A DNA stretch of 64,000 nt from Zea mays (taxonomy: Eukaryota > Streptophyta > Magnoliopsida > Poales > Poaceae): positions 61,708,942-61,772,941 of the forward strand of contig NC_050099.1 of assembly GCF_902167145.1 (NCBI RefSeq), read 5' to 3'. The notes beneath the pieces are model-generated. The model was not told the origin of the DNA and made no database searches. It saw only the letters and a list, made by a program, of their open reading frames with translations. Made by a program: the position numbers and the translations under genes. Positions 34,754-46,640 of the stretch are shown here, in pieces (position 1 is the first letter of the stretch; each line of letters begins with the position of its first letter).

Positions 34754-34765
34754 TGGTATCAAAGC
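34754..34765 (+). other. Primer-binding site of gypsy-2 (Met-tRNA)
   Basis: TGGTATCAAAGC, four bases after the LTR end; one mismatch from the usual Met-tRNA site (A for G at position 9). Confidence 0.8.
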
Positions 34766-35010
34766 CGTGCTGACTGTAGGACCGCTAGCCTAGAGTAGAA
34801 TGGTCGTTCTAAGGACTATAAGACCTCTGTCCCTTCCTTGACTTTGATATCCCTTCAAAAGTTGGTCATACCGATCAAACCTATGTTCTACTATATATTA
34901 TACCTTGCTGAAAATCATGTTTTATTCTAATCCTTCATTTACTTATGATTCATTATTTGCTGGTCATATTAATTCTGTTCTCACCCTTTTGCTTGCGATG
35001 TCTTTTATAG

Positions 35011-36030
35011 ATGGCTCGACTTAGACACACTGCACGTAAGTCAGTCATCCCCTTCTTACCCTCCCGCCTTGCTGAGCGTCCGCTTCGCCGTCCCGTGGCC
35101 GGACAGTCCAACCACTTGGAGAGACTGCACCACCGCCTGCGTGAGGAGCAGGAGCGTCGACGACAGGAGCAGGAGCAGCAGGGCTCTTCCTTCTCGCTCC
35201 ACCAGGAGATAGAGTCTGTGAGGAGCTGCTCCCATGTGCTTCCCCTGGAGGCGCCCCCTGCACCACCACAGGGCGCCCCAGCCCCTGGAGCAGCTGCTGG
35301 AGGAGATCCAGACGACGGAGATGGCGACGACAGCTCGAGCCACGACACCGACTTCTCTGCTAACCATGAGCTGGAAGGATGGTTTGCTCGATCCATCACT
35401 CGCGCCGCTGCTCGCGGGTGTCACTTCCACGATGCGCTCGATACCCTGCTACGTCGGGCACTTAACCGGCATACTTGGTCCATCGAGTATCGCTGTGTGG
35501 TCTACCAGCACTGTCGCGGGGTCTACCCGGACCGCTGGGAGGCAACTTGCTTGGTGCGCCGCCCGGAGAACAGTCTCCAGGGTGCAGAGGCCTGCTCAGA
35601 GCACTATTCTATCTCTGAGCGGGACTCAGCTGAGGCAGCCATGCAAGATGCTGCACGGCGTGCGCTTTCGCACTACTGCTCGGTTTTCGGTGGGGTAGCT
35701 GACGGTCTTGACCTGAAGTATTACCCCCGCCGTTCATCTGGCAGCACAGGAGGCGTGATTGTCTCACCCGTCGGTGAGGGCAATCCTAGGTTGAGCAGCA
35801 CAGTCAACCTAGCCGCCGTGCTAAACACGGAGCTGGACCATGCATTGGACGAGATGAGTAGGGCTCGTGCTGAGATCGCCCTGCTGCGGGCTGAGCGCGC
35901 GGAACGTCGTCACCTGGAGGATGGTTCCCCCGCTCCCGTCGGGACTCAGCACCTGTACCGTTCACCTCAGCGTGGATCCCAGTCTTATGGCAATCCCGAC
36001 TGCAAGACCATGATAACTCTAGAACCATAG
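35011..36030 (+). CDS. ORF0, extra protein upstream of gag in gypsy-2
   Basis: Intact 339-residue ORF, 245 nt after the PBS and before gag. Layout: a basic N-terminus (residues 1-45); a Gln/Glu/Arg-rich helix (about 45-60); a Pro/Ala/Gly/Asp-rich linker (90-125, ending in an acidic run); a folded middle (130-240) with helix, strands WSIEYRCVVYQH and DRWEATCLVRR, then helix SAEAAMQDAARRALSHYC; and a coiled coil near 275-305 (DEMSRARAEIALLRAERAER). No enzyme motif. The helix-strand-strand-strand-helix order resembles a double-stranded RNA-binding domain, but the usual Lys pair before the last helix is missing, so this is only a suggestion. An extra ORF before gag (orf0) has been described in some rice gypsy elements. 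Function unknown. It could be made from its own spliced RNA. Confidence 0.75.
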   Translation: MARLRHTARKSVIPFLPSRLAERPLRRPVAGQSNHLERLHHRLREEQERRRQEQEQQGSSFSLHQEIESVRSCSHVLPLEAPPAPPQGAPAPGAAAGGDPDDGDGDDSSSHDTDFSANHELEGWFARSITRAAARGCHFHDALDTLLRRALNRHTWSIEYRCVVYQHCRGVYPDRWEATCLVRRPENSLQGAEACSEHYSISERDSAEAAMQDAARRALSHYCSVFGGVADGLDLKYYPRRSSGSTGGVIVSPVGEGNPRLSSTVNLAAVLNTELDHALDEMSRARAEIALLRAERAERRHLEDGSPAPVGTQHLYRSPQRGSQSYGNPDCKTMITLEP

Positions 36031-36439
36031 ATCGTCAGAGTTGGATCTTGTAATTAATACGAAATATATATATATACATAGAAGCTTCAGTCTTAGCGTT
36101 AGTCTCAGTTTTAGTTAGTCTTAGTTAGACAGGGTAGTTTGCTATATCCTGTGCATTTATGTTTGTCATGATGAACTATGTTTGGTTTGGATCTTTGTAA
36201 TGATTGTCACCAGAGTGTGGGTATCCCCTGCATTTTGGTTTACCTATTATGTTAATAAAGTTAGTTATATAGTTGGGAAACCTTTTATTCCACTTTCCTC
36301 TTTATCTGAGAAGCTGTGTGGTCTGTGTTGGAGATCAGTGAAGATGCTCATCTGTTCAGTGCTGTTGAAGAATTCTATCCTCTTTTCTTATGCTGCAAGA
36401 TTTGCCAGATCAGTTTTGATGTGTGGTTGCATTCTGCAG
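36031..36439 (+). other. Spacer between ORF0 and gag of gypsy-2
   Basis: AT-rich, with a short TA run near 36064-36077. The gag ATG at 36440 is directly preceded by ttgcattctgcag, which looks like a 3' splice site, so ORF0 and this spacer could be removed to make gag-pol RNA. No donor can be fixed by eye. Confidence 0.45.
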
Positions 36440-39400
36440 ATGTCAGAGAACATGCGCAGAGGAGGAAGGCGTGCTCAGCAGGAGCGAGCCGCTCAACAGG
36501 AGGAGGTGCCCCAGCAGCAGCACCTGCCGCCCCCACCCCCGATGTCCATCGAGCAGATGTTTCTAATGCAGACTCAAGCAGTTCAAGCCATCGGTCAGAC
36601 TTTGGCCGCCATTCAGCAGCAGCAGCAATAGCAGCAGGCCCCACCTCAGCCTCAGATGCCTTAGATGCCCAGAGACAAGCGTGCTGAATTCATGAGAAGT
36701 CATCCACCAACGTTTGCTCATTCTTCTGACCCCATGGATGCTGAAGACTGGCTGCGCACTGTGGAGCGGGAGTTGCATACCGCTCAGTGCGATGATAGGG
36801 AGAAGGTTCTGTATGGTCCCCGTCTGTTGAGAGGAGCAGCCCAGTCATGGTGGGAGTCTTACCTCGCCACCCATGCCCACCCTGACGCCATCACTTGGGA
36901 AGAGTTCAGAAGTAGTTTTCGTCAGTACCATGTTCCTGCAGGTCTGATGACAGTGAAGAAGGAGGAGTTCCTGGCTCTCAAGCAAGGCCCGTTGTCTGTC
37001 AGTGAGTATCGAGACAGGTTTCTGCAATTGTCTCGCTATGCTCCTGAAGATGTCAACACCGACGCCAAGCGACAGTACCATTTCCTGAGAGGCTTGGTTG
37101 ACCCTCTGCAGTACCAACTGATGAATCACACTTTCCCGACATTCCAGCACCTGATTGACAGGGCAATCATGACAGAGAGGAAGCGTAAGGAGATGGAAGA
37201 TCGTAAGCGCAAGATCAGTGGACCCCAGCCTGGAAGCAGCAATCGTCCTCGTTTCTCAGGCAATCAACCTCAGCAATTCAGGCAGAACCAGCGTCCACCT
37301 CAGCATCAGCAGTTCCAAAGGCAGTATCCTCAGCATCAGTATCAGAACCGTCAGAGCAATCAGTTAGGAGGTCAGTTTCAAAGGCAGAATCAGCAGGCAC
37401 CTCGTCTTCCTGCCCCAGCAAACCAGCAGAACAGTCAGGCAGCACCAGCTCAGGTTGGAAACAGAGCATGTTTCCACTGTGGAGAGCAAGGCCACTGGGT
37501 GATGCAATGTCCGAAGAAGACAGCCCAGCAGCAGTCAGGCCCCAATGCCCCAGCAAAGCAGAATGTGCCTCAGTCTGGAGCAGGCAATCGCTCTCAGCCG
37601 CGCTATAATCATGGGAGACTGAACCACTTGGAGGCGGAAGCAGTTCAGGAGACTCCCGGCATGATAGTAGGTATGTTCCCAATCGACTCCCATATTGCAG
37701 AAGTGTTATTTGATACTGGAGCAACACATTCTTTCATTACTGCATCATGGGTAGAAGCACATAATCTTCCAATTACTACCATGTCAAACCCCATTCAAAT
37801 TGACTCAGCCGGTGGTAGAATTCGAGCCGATAGCATTTGTTTGAATGTAAGTGTGGAAATAAGGGGGATAGCGTTTCCCGCCAACCTTATAGTAATGGGT
37901 ACTCAGGGAATAGATGTCATCCTAGGGATGAATTGGCTAGATAAGTATCAGGCAGTTATCAGTTGTGATAAGAGGACAATCAAGTTGGTGTCCCCACTAG
38001 GAGAGGAAGTGGTGACCGAGTTAGTCCCGCCTGAGCCAAAGAGAGGAAGTTGTTATCAGATAGCTGTTGATAGCAGTGAAGCAGACCCAATTGAGAGGAT
38101 CAAGGTTGTGTCCGAGTTCCCGGATGTGTTTCCAAAGGACTTACCGGGTATGCCACCAGAGTGGAAAGTTGAGTTTGCCATAGAGCTTCTTCCTGGAACC
38201 GCCCCCATCTTTAAGAGAGCTTACAGAATATCTGGACCAGAGTTGGATGAACTTAAGAAGCAAATTGATGAGCTGTCAGAGAAAGGTTACATTCGGCCAA
38301 GCACCTCGCCTTGGGCCGCCCCTGTCCTATTTGTGGAGAAGAAAGATGGCACCAAGAGGATGTGCATCGATTATCGAGCTTTGAATGAAGTCACGATCAA
38401 GAACAAGTATCCTTTGCCCAGAATAGAAGATCTGTTTGACCAGTTGAGAGGAGCCAGTGTGTTCTCCAAGATTGATCTGAGGTCAGGTTATCATCAGCTC
38501 AGGATCCGACCTTCGGACATTCCGAAGACGGCATTCATTTCCAAGTATGGGTTGTATGAGTTCACAGTGATGTCTTTTGGTTTGACCAATGCGCCAGCAT
38601 TCTTCATGAACTTGATGAATAGTGTATTCATGGATTATCTTGATAAGTTTGTGGTGGTATTCATTGATGATATTCTGGTTTATTCTCAAAGCGAAGAAGA
38701 GCATGCAGATCATTTGAGGATGGTATTGCAGAGATTGCGAGAGCACCAGTTGTATGCAAAGTTGAGCAAGTGTGAGTTCTGGATCAGTGAAGTCCTGTTC
38801 TTGGGTCACATAATCAACAAAGAAGGATTGGCTGTGGATCCGAAGAAAGTGGCAGACATTCTGAACTGGAAAGCGCCAACAGATGCTCGAGGAATCAAGA
38901 GTTTCATTGGAATGGCCGGATATTACCGGCGATTCATTGAAGGGTTTTCGAAGATTGTGAAACCGATGACAGCGTTGCTAGGCAACAAAGTTGAGTTCAA
39001 GTGGACCCAGAAATGTCAAGAGGCCTTTGAAGCGCTGAAAGAGAAGTTGACTACAGCGCCTGTCCTAGTCTTGCCTGATGTGCACAAGCCCTTCTCGGTG
39101 TATTGCGATGCTTGTTACACAGGTTTGAGATGCGTGTTGATGCAAGAGGGAAGAGTTGTGGCTTACTCGTCCCGACAGCTGAAGGTTCATGAGAAGAATT
39201 ACCCAATCCATGATCTAGAGTTGGCAGCAGTGGTTCACGCACTGAAGACATGGAGGCACTATCTGTATGGACAGAAATGCGATGTTTACACAGATCACAA
39301 GAGTCTGAAGTACATATTCACTCAGTCAGAGTTGAACATGAGGCAACGAAGATGGTTAGAGTTGATCAAAGATTATGAGTTGGAGATTCATTACCATCCA

Positions 39401-40996
39401 GGCAAAGCAAACGTAGTGGCAGATGCTTTGAGCAGAAAGAGTCAAGTCAATCTGATGGTCGCTCGTCCGATGCCTTATGAGTTGGCCAAAGAGTTCGACA
39501 GGTTGAGTCTCGGATTTCTGAACAATTCGCGAGGAGTCACAGTTGAGTTGGAACCTACCTTGGAGCGCGAAATCAAAGAAGCGCAGAAGAATGATGAGAA
39601 GATCAGTGAGATCCGGCGACTGATTCTAGATGGCAGAGGCAAAGATTTTCGAGAAGATGCAGAAGGCGTGATATGGTTCAAAGACCGCTTGTGTGTTCCC
39701 AATGTCCAGTCCATTCGGGAGTTGATTCTCAAGGAAGCTCATGAGACAGCTTATTCGATTCACCCTGGCAGTGAGAAGATGTATCAGGATCTGAAGAACA
39801 AATTCTGGTGGTACGGAATGAAGAGGGAAATCGCAGAGCATGTGGCTATGTGTGATAGTTGTCGAAGAATTAAGGCAGAGCACCAGAGACCTGCTGGATT
39901 GTTGCAACCGTTGCAGATCCCTCAGTGGAAATGGGATGAAATCGGTATGGATTTCATAGTCGGATTGCCTCGCACTCGAGCCGGCTACGATTCCATTTGG
40001 GTAGTAGTGGACCGCTTGACCAAGTCAGCCCACTTCATACCTGTCAAGACCAACTACAGCAGTGCAGTATTGGCAGAGTTGTATATGTCTCGGATCGTTT
40101 GTCTTCATGGTGTGCCAAAGAAGATAGTGTCAGACAGAGGAACGCAGTTCACCTCTCATTTCTGGCAGCAGTTGCATGAAACTTTGGGCACGCATCTGAA
40201 CTTCAGTTCAGCTTATCATCCGCAGACAGATGGCCAGACCGAAAGGACCAATCAAATTCTTGAAGACATGTTGAGAGCCTGTGCGTTGCAAGATCAGTCC
40301 GGATGGGACAAGAGATTGCCTTATGCAGAGTTTTCCTATAACAACAGTTACCAGGCCAGTTTGAAGATGTCACCATTTCAGGCGCTCTATGGAAGGAGTT
40401 GTAGAACTCCGTTGCAATGGGATCAGCCCGGAGAAAAGCAAGTGTTTGGGCCAGACATTTTGCTTGAAGCCGAAGAGAACATCAAGATGGTTCGAGAGAA
40501 TCTGAGGATAGCGCAATCGAGGCAGCGAAGCTATGCAGACACAAGAAGAAGAGAGCTAAGTTTCGAAGTCGGAGACTTTGTCTATCTGAAAGTGTCACCG
40601 ATCAGAGGAGTCAGAAGATTTGGAGTGAAAGGCAAGCTAGCACCCCGCTACATTGGTCCGTATCAGATTCTTGCAAGACGTGGAGAAGTGGCCTATCAGC
40701 TCAGTTTGCCCGAGAATTTGTCTGCTGTGCATGATGTCTTTCATGTGTCTCAGTTGAAGAAGTGCTTGCGTGTGCCAGAAGAGCAGTTGCCAGTGGAAGG
40801 TCTTGAAGTCCAGGAGGACTTGACCTACGTTGAGAAGCCAGTGCAAATCCTTGAGGTTGCAAACAGAGTCACCCGAAGGAAGACCATCAGAATGTGCAAA
40901 GTCAAATGGAATCATCACTCTGAGGAAGAAGCAACCTGCGAGCGTGAAGATGATCTGATGGCTAAATACCCTGAGCTTTTTGCTAGCCGACCCTGA
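36440..40996 (+). pseudogene. gag-pol: Gypsy-2 gag-pol polyprotein with chromodomain, two TAG breaks
   Basis: Single frame from ATG 36440 (MSENMRRGGRRAQQERA), broken only by TAGs at 36629-36631 and 36662-36664 in a Gln-rich part; 36665-40996 then stays open for 1443 residues. Order: capsid ([19 protein letters not shown]), zinc knuckle [14 protein letters not shown] (about 37468), protease [11 protein letters not shown] (about 37705), RT with [13 protein letters not shown] (about 38650), RNase [18 protein letters not shown] (Gly-Leu-Arg is odd there), integrase with HPGS...CDSCRR zinc finger, [19 protein letters not shown] and [15 protein letters not shown], then [11 protein letters not shown] and a chromodomain ending [15 protein letters not shown], with Cys where Trp is usual. 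All catalytic Asp/Glu are present. A downstream ATG at 36665 might still start a shortened product. Confidence 0.92.
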
Positions 40997-41014
40997 ATCT
41001 CGAGGGCGAGATTC

Positions 41015-41030
41015 TTTTAAGGGGGATAGG
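41015..41030 (+). other. Polypurine tract of gypsy-2
   Basis: ttttaagggggatagg, two bases before the 3' LTR start; follows the pol stop by 18 nt. Confidence 0.85.
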
Positions 41031-41032
41031 TT

Positions 41033-44000
41033 TGTAACGCCCTGAATTTGGGGGTAGAATTTTTTCTTCTTTTCTCTCACCAAATTCGGGTGTTACTCTC
41101 TTTTCTCTTTCCCCATTTGCTCCTTCTTCCCAATTTCAAACCAGTATAGCGGCAGGTGTCCGTGTCATGTATAAACCAAAACCTAAGTGTCATGGGTGTT
41201 GCATCATGCCGAAGCGCATTTCTTTGTCTGATGATGAGTGTTCGTCTTGTTCCGTTCCAGATTTCGGTTCGCGATTTAATTCCATTTAGTGGTCCGCGCT
41301 CGTCGTGGGTTTTTGATCCGCGAAGTGGTTCGGCCCAGCCCAGCTTAGTCCAGCCCAGCTCAGCCGGCCCGCCCCGGCCTGCGCGCCCCTGGCGCCCAAA
41401 CCCCCCATGCGCCCCCCCTCCCCTCTCTCTCTCTCATTTGGATCTCCCGCGCAACAACTTCCCTCTCCCTCTCCCACCTCTCTCTCCCTGTGGTGCCCTA
41501 GGGTTTGGAGACGGCGATCACCGGAATTTGGACCCCGAGGTGAGCTCCCCTCCCCTCCCCTTCTCTTCTCTCTCTCCCTCTCCCTCCCCTTCTTCTCCCC
41601 ACGCGCGCCCCCTTCTTCCCCTGCTCGCGCGCGCCCCCTGCCCGCCCCTGCTCGCCGGCGGCGCGGCGCCCCCCGCCCCTGCCCGGCCGCGGCGGCGTCC
41701 TCCGCCCCTCCCCCCGGCCGCGGCGGCCCTCCCCGCCCCTCCCCTCGCGCGCGCGGCGGCGCCCGCCCCTTCCCCGGCCCGCGGCGGCACTCCCCCTCCC
41801 CTCCCCCGACCCCGGCGACCTCGCCCGCCGCTCCCCGGCCCCCGGCGGCGCGGCGCCCCCTGCCCGCCCCTGCTCGCCGGCGGCGCGGCGCCCCCCCCGC
41901 CCCTGCCCGGCTGCGGCGGCGTCCCCCGCCCGTCCCCGGCCCCGCGGCGGCGCTCCCCGCCCCCTGCCCGCCTGCGCGGCGATCCCGCCCGCCCCTGCTC
42001 GCCGGTTCGCGTCCCCGGCGCGGCCCCCGGCCCCGGCGCGTCCCCGGCGCGGCCCCGGCCGACTCGGCCGCTCCTGGCCGGTTCAACCCCCCCCCCCCCC
42101 CCGTTCGGCCGCCCGTTCCCGTCCCGGCCTCGCCCGACCGTGTCCCCGTTCGCCCGCGCTCGCGGTGATTATTCGTTAGTTAACGTGCTGCGTCGCGCGC
42201 TTCGCCGCGCGACGGATTTGTCTAATTTCATATTCTATCTGTGTGTTGCGTCGTGCGCTTCGTCACGCGACGATCCATTTTTGTTTCAGGTTGTTTAAGG
42301 TGTAACGCCGCGTGTGCATTCACGCGACGTTCCACTTTGGACTCAGTTTAGTCGACGTATGCCGTCGTGCGCTTCGTCGCGCGACGTTTAACGTCTCCTC
42401 ATAACTAAGGCGAAGTGCCTCGTTGCGTGCTCGGTCGCGCGACGAGTCGTTAACTTCTTAATTTGTTTTAGAGAGCTTTGTCGCGCGTCTCGCCGCGCGA
42501 CCACCTTTTTATTTATCTCCACCTGCTGATAATAATTAGACATGAAACATGACTTTACTTTACGCTAAACATAGTGTCTACATTAAATTTCCTTCCATTA
42601 AGTGAGTGGTTAATTTATAATCATGTAACGTGATCGTTTCTCGACTGTCTTTTCCTCTTTCTCTCTTAACCGTACTCACGAGCCCGCGTGGAACGTCTGT
42701 TTATTTATTGCTTTCTATTGTATGGTGTACTGGTCTTTTGTATTAAATATGTGGATGTATGTATGTTTGCAATCGCATAGAGAACGATCCGGTTGAAGAG
42801 CCCGAGGAACTCGCAGGAGAAGCCCCTGAGCAGCAGTCGGTTGGTGGAGGCAAGTGTCCTTTGACATATCTCTGTCCTATTCATTCTTTAATTCACCTCC
42901 CGCTTTACACATTTATGCCTAAGGACTGACTAGCTTTTGTGATCCATGTCCTTGTTTACCTATTTGGGTTGGATTATTATTGTTTAGCTTTATGCTATTG
43001 CTCAAACTCTAATCAATGAACATGATGAGATTATCTATGATACGCTATTTTCCCTTCTCTTATTATGATGTTGTACTTGTGGCTTTAAGGGGGCTCGAGC
43101 GGTTTCTCGAGTGCCTCTCCGTAAGGACCTGTTCTATGGATGACCGCCCGGGAAAACAGTGCAACCATGAGGGTGGAATGGGGTGCCCTTAGCTGAATAA
43201 TTAGAGGATCCGGGGTGTAGTTCACTTAGCCGTCGTGCCGTCAATGGGGCTCGGTGTATGCGGCTCGCTCTGCCAAGGTTGATTTGTCCCTTGGGGAGGA
43301 GTGTGGTACATTTAGGAAACCTAACGGGTGGCTACAGCCCCGGGGAATCTTTGTAAAGGCTACATAGTGATGCCCTGCTGGGTCACCTTGGTAGTGATCA
43401 ATGGAGAGTCATGATCTCCGGGCAGAATGGGAATCACGGCTTGTGGGTAAAGTGCACAACCTCTGCAGAGTGTTTGAAAACTGATATATCAGCCGTGCTC
43501 GCGGTTATGAGCGGCCAAGGGAGCTCCAGTGATTAGTGAGACTTGATCAGAGATACTTTGGTACAGATGGTTATGAGATTGATGGTTTTGGTCATGACTA
43601 TGGTGCTGGTAAGTGGTACTCTTTCCGTTTGGAAAGGAGTACGTTTGGGTTAATAACGTGGGTTAATTCTAAAACTTGGCTTTCTCTACTAGTAATAATA
43701 ATCTGACCAACTAAAAGCAACTGCTTGACTTATCCCCATATAAAGCTAGTCCACTACAGCTAAACAGGATACTTGCTGAGTATGTTGATGTGTACTCACC
43801 CTTGCTCTACACACCAAACCCCCCCATCCCCAGGTTGTCAGCATTGCAACCACTGCTCAGGCGAAGATGAAGCTGTGGAAGGAGACTTCCAGGAGTTCCA
43901 AGACTATGACGAGTTCTAGGCGTGGGTTAGCGGCAACCCCCAGTCGGCTGCCTGTGAAGGCCGCGTTTATCTACGTTTCTTTTCCGCACTTTGATTTACT

Positions 44001-44176
44001 GTAAGAACTATATGGACGTCTCAGACGTATGATGTAATCTACTATTATTCCCTTTTAATACTATTTTGAGCACTGTGTGATGATGTCCATGTTATGTAAC
44101 TGCTGTGTACGTGAATAACTGATCCTGGCACGTACATGGTTCGCATTCGGTTTGCCTTCTAAAACCGGGTGTGACA
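41033..44176 (+). repeat. 3' LTR of gypsy-2
   Basis: 3144 bp, near-identical to 31581-34749 except for scattered substitutions and several indels in the GC-rich section (41540-42100). Ends gtgtgaca at 44176, then TSD gaatg. ORFs at 41156-42298 and 41286-42168 are the same chance GC frames as in the 5' LTR. Confidence 0.95.
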
Positions 44177-44181
44177 GAATG

Positions 44182-45239
44182 CCGATCGCCCCTCGACCTG
44201 ACTAATCCAACCATAATCAAACAAGTTTTTGGCGCATGTATAAGAATCGAAGAGTACTGTGACCAGTACTAGCATCGAGGTCTTCGATCGGGACTCTCGG
44301 AGGGGATGGAGCAAAGGGACACACTACTCGAGGGGGGCTCGTTGTGGCCTCGTGGATGTGCCCTTGATGACTCGGACTCTTCCACTCAGTAAAATAGTCC
44401 CGACGAGGTCCAAGGCTTGACTTTACAGAGTGAAAGGCGCAACGCACATGCAAAGGTATGCCGTTCTACGGTGGGGCCCAGGCTACGCCCCGTCACCTTC
44501 CGGGCCCATTTGTAAGCCCCTCTTTGGGGTAGCTTCCGTAGTATGTCTAGTCTGATTGTACCGCACACCACTGTAATGACCTCGTAGGAGGAATATTCCG
44601 GGAATGTAGCAGGTAACTGGGAGTATAACAGTACTTGGGGACCCACCTACCTGCCCGGTTACTTGTAAATACCCTCGCACGGTACACGGATGGGACATGT
44701 ATAACGAGAGGCTACAGTTCTCGCCTACTATTTCACTGTGCACCTGAGCTCTTCCTCCACCTGAGTGTTCGGGCCTACCTGTCCACATGTTGGTGGTCCC
44801 AACATACAGGACAAAACTTGTGGGTAGTTTGGGGAAGAATAAGGAACATAAGTGAACTTTGAATTGTCAAGTTGCAATTTTGCGAAAACCAAACGTGAAT
44901 GCCACTTCAAATGTTCACAGACTAACTGGTTTCCGAGTAAGATTAATATATGGACGAGGAGAGCAACATGTCACATGGCATCACGGAGGAGTTGTTGATC
45001 GTGAGGATGAGGATCGGAATTATATATAATTATGTACTACAGATTGTTGATATGCTATTGGCATCAGCTATTGGTCAAGCATTTTGTACTGTTTTTTTGG
45101 ATTTCTTGACATAAAATAATAGGATACGATATATTTATAGTCATAAGTTAAGTGCTCACCAAACAAATAGCATATCTATTTATGTGATATGATATATAGA
45201 AATCGTACTAACGTACGACATTTAACTAGTATACTAAGT
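44182..45239. other. Flank of gypsy-2, no gene recognised
   Basis: Continues the Tat fragment interrupted at 31580. By position it should hold the upstream region of the antisense gene and possibly LTR sequence of that Tat element, but I found no PPT or LTR edge. After about 44950 the sequence becomes AT-rich with no repeat I can name. Short ORFs at 44217-44910 have no content. Confidence 0.4.
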
Positions 45240-45555
45240 ATGATTTTGATTGTGAAAGGACCTCTAACTGAATTGATTAGGTGGTTTGAGTACCACTCCT
45301 CAGACCCTATATTCGACTCCTATGGTAGCAAATTCCAGGGTGAAATGCTTCGCCTGTCCCACACCAAAGTACATGTCTAAGGCTCGGTCCTAGTCGCGGT
45401 CGTTCCTCACATAGGTTGCGGTGCCACTGTAAACGGGTGTGGCAGGGTTCGAGTATTTTCTCGACCTACTTGAAAAAGTCTTCTTAATATAATGCCTAGA
45501 GACGTCTTACCCCTGTAGGTCGAGTTTTTAAGTATGGCTTTGATTTTTTTCATTT
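45240..45555 (+). mobile_element. SINE-like element with pol III boxes
   Basis: tgaattgattaggtggtttg resembles a pol III A box region and tattcgactcc at about 45310-45322 a B box (consensus GGTTCGANNCC), about 35 bp apart, as in tRNA-derived SINEs. The unit ends near a T run (gatttttttc, 45542-45552), fitting grass SINEs with T-rich tails. Both ends are uncertain and no TSD was confirmed. Confidence 0.45.
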
Positions 45556-46039
45556 TTGCGCAAGCTGGTCAAACTTGATAAAAAACTCAAACGAATTCTG
45601 TATTGGAAACGAGTCTTTGTCGAGTGCCAAGTAATTTGTCGAGTGCTTTTTTGGGCACTCGGCAAAGAAAACACTCGACAAAGAACTTTTTTGCCGAGTG
45701 TTGTTTTCCTGACACTCAACAAAGAGCTTCTTTGCCGAGGGTTTTCTTACACCTCGCAAATAGCTTCTTTGCCGAGTATTTTATTTTTACACTAGGCAAA
45801 GTTAATTTTCAAATCATATTTTGAAGCATTAAATTAATTTAAATGAAAAAGGTTTTAAGTACAAAGTTGTATAACTCACAAGATGTACAATTTTTGTTTT
45901 GATCATTTCTTCATATGACAAAGTAAAAATAAATTTATTCACAAAACTAACATATCTCCTTGTAGTTTATAAAACTACAAGAGAGATGTATAAAATTTGT
46001 GAACAATGTTAGAACCACCATGTTGGATGAGCAAATGAC

Positions 46040-46565
46040 CAAACAACCATAATAAACTTTGTAGATCTTGAGAAGTTATAGAGTTTTGTAGTTTTCAACT
46101 TTTTGATTTGAAGTCATCTTGTCAACAAAACTTACGTCTGGATTTTAAAATATAAAATTTGAATTTTCTAAACAACCTCGGATGGAAAAACCACCAAAAT
46201 GAAAGTTGTAGATCTTGAAAGGTTGTGAAATTTTGTAGTTGGCAACGTTTTTATTTGAAATTATTTGGTCATGCAAAACTATATTTGAATTTAAAATTTA
46301 AAATTTTACACGGCCTTAGATTAAAAAATCACCAAAATTAAAGTTGCAGGTATCGAAAAGTTATTTACCTTTATAGTTGAAAACTTTTAAATTTGAAATC
46401 ATCTTATCATATAAATATACGTAAAGTTTTCAAATTTAAAGTTTAAATTTTGTAAACGATCTCGGACGAAAAAACTATTAAAATAAAGGTTGTAGGTCTC
46501 AAAGAGTTGTGCAACTTTGTAGTTAACAACTTTTCATTTGAATTTGTTTAGTGTCTCAAATAATC
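46040..46565. repeat. ~143-bp degenerate tandem repeat, about 4 copies
   Basis: Units recur with the order accaaaat.aaagttgtag, tcttgaaa.gttgtg, tttgtagtt..caac and ttgaaat...tggtcat, starting near 46045, 46191, 46333 and 46476. They are about 65-75 percent identical by eye. Confidence 0.7.
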
Positions 46566-46572
46566 AATTTAC

Positions 46573-46640
46573 TCTCTATTTGTTTTAGCTTTTTTCAGCT
46601 TCTGGTCACTAGAAGCTGCTGTAGACTGCTGTTACCTAGC
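46573..46640. mobile_element. Fragment of a hAT-like MITE terminal region
   Basis: ctatttgttttagctttttt followed by cagcttctggtcactagaagctgctg resembles the terminal region of the MITE at 57791-58104 (agaagctgccaaaagccgaa on the other strand). Only one end is evident. Confidence 0.35.

Larger units (their letters stand above)
31581..44176 (+). mobile_element. Complete Tekay-type chromovirus (gypsy-2)
   Basis: 12,596 bp. LTRs at 31581-34749 and 41033-44176 start tgtaacgccctgaatttggg and end gggtgtgaca. TSD gaatg is perfect (31576-31580 and 44177-44181). It contains a Met PBS, an extra ORF (ORF0), gag-pol with C-terminal chromodomain and a PPT. By eye the LTRs differ at roughly 20 substitutions plus indels in the GC-rich part, under 1 percent, so the insertion is young. 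It interrupted the older Tat fragment just upstream of its antisense gene. Confidence 0.97.
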
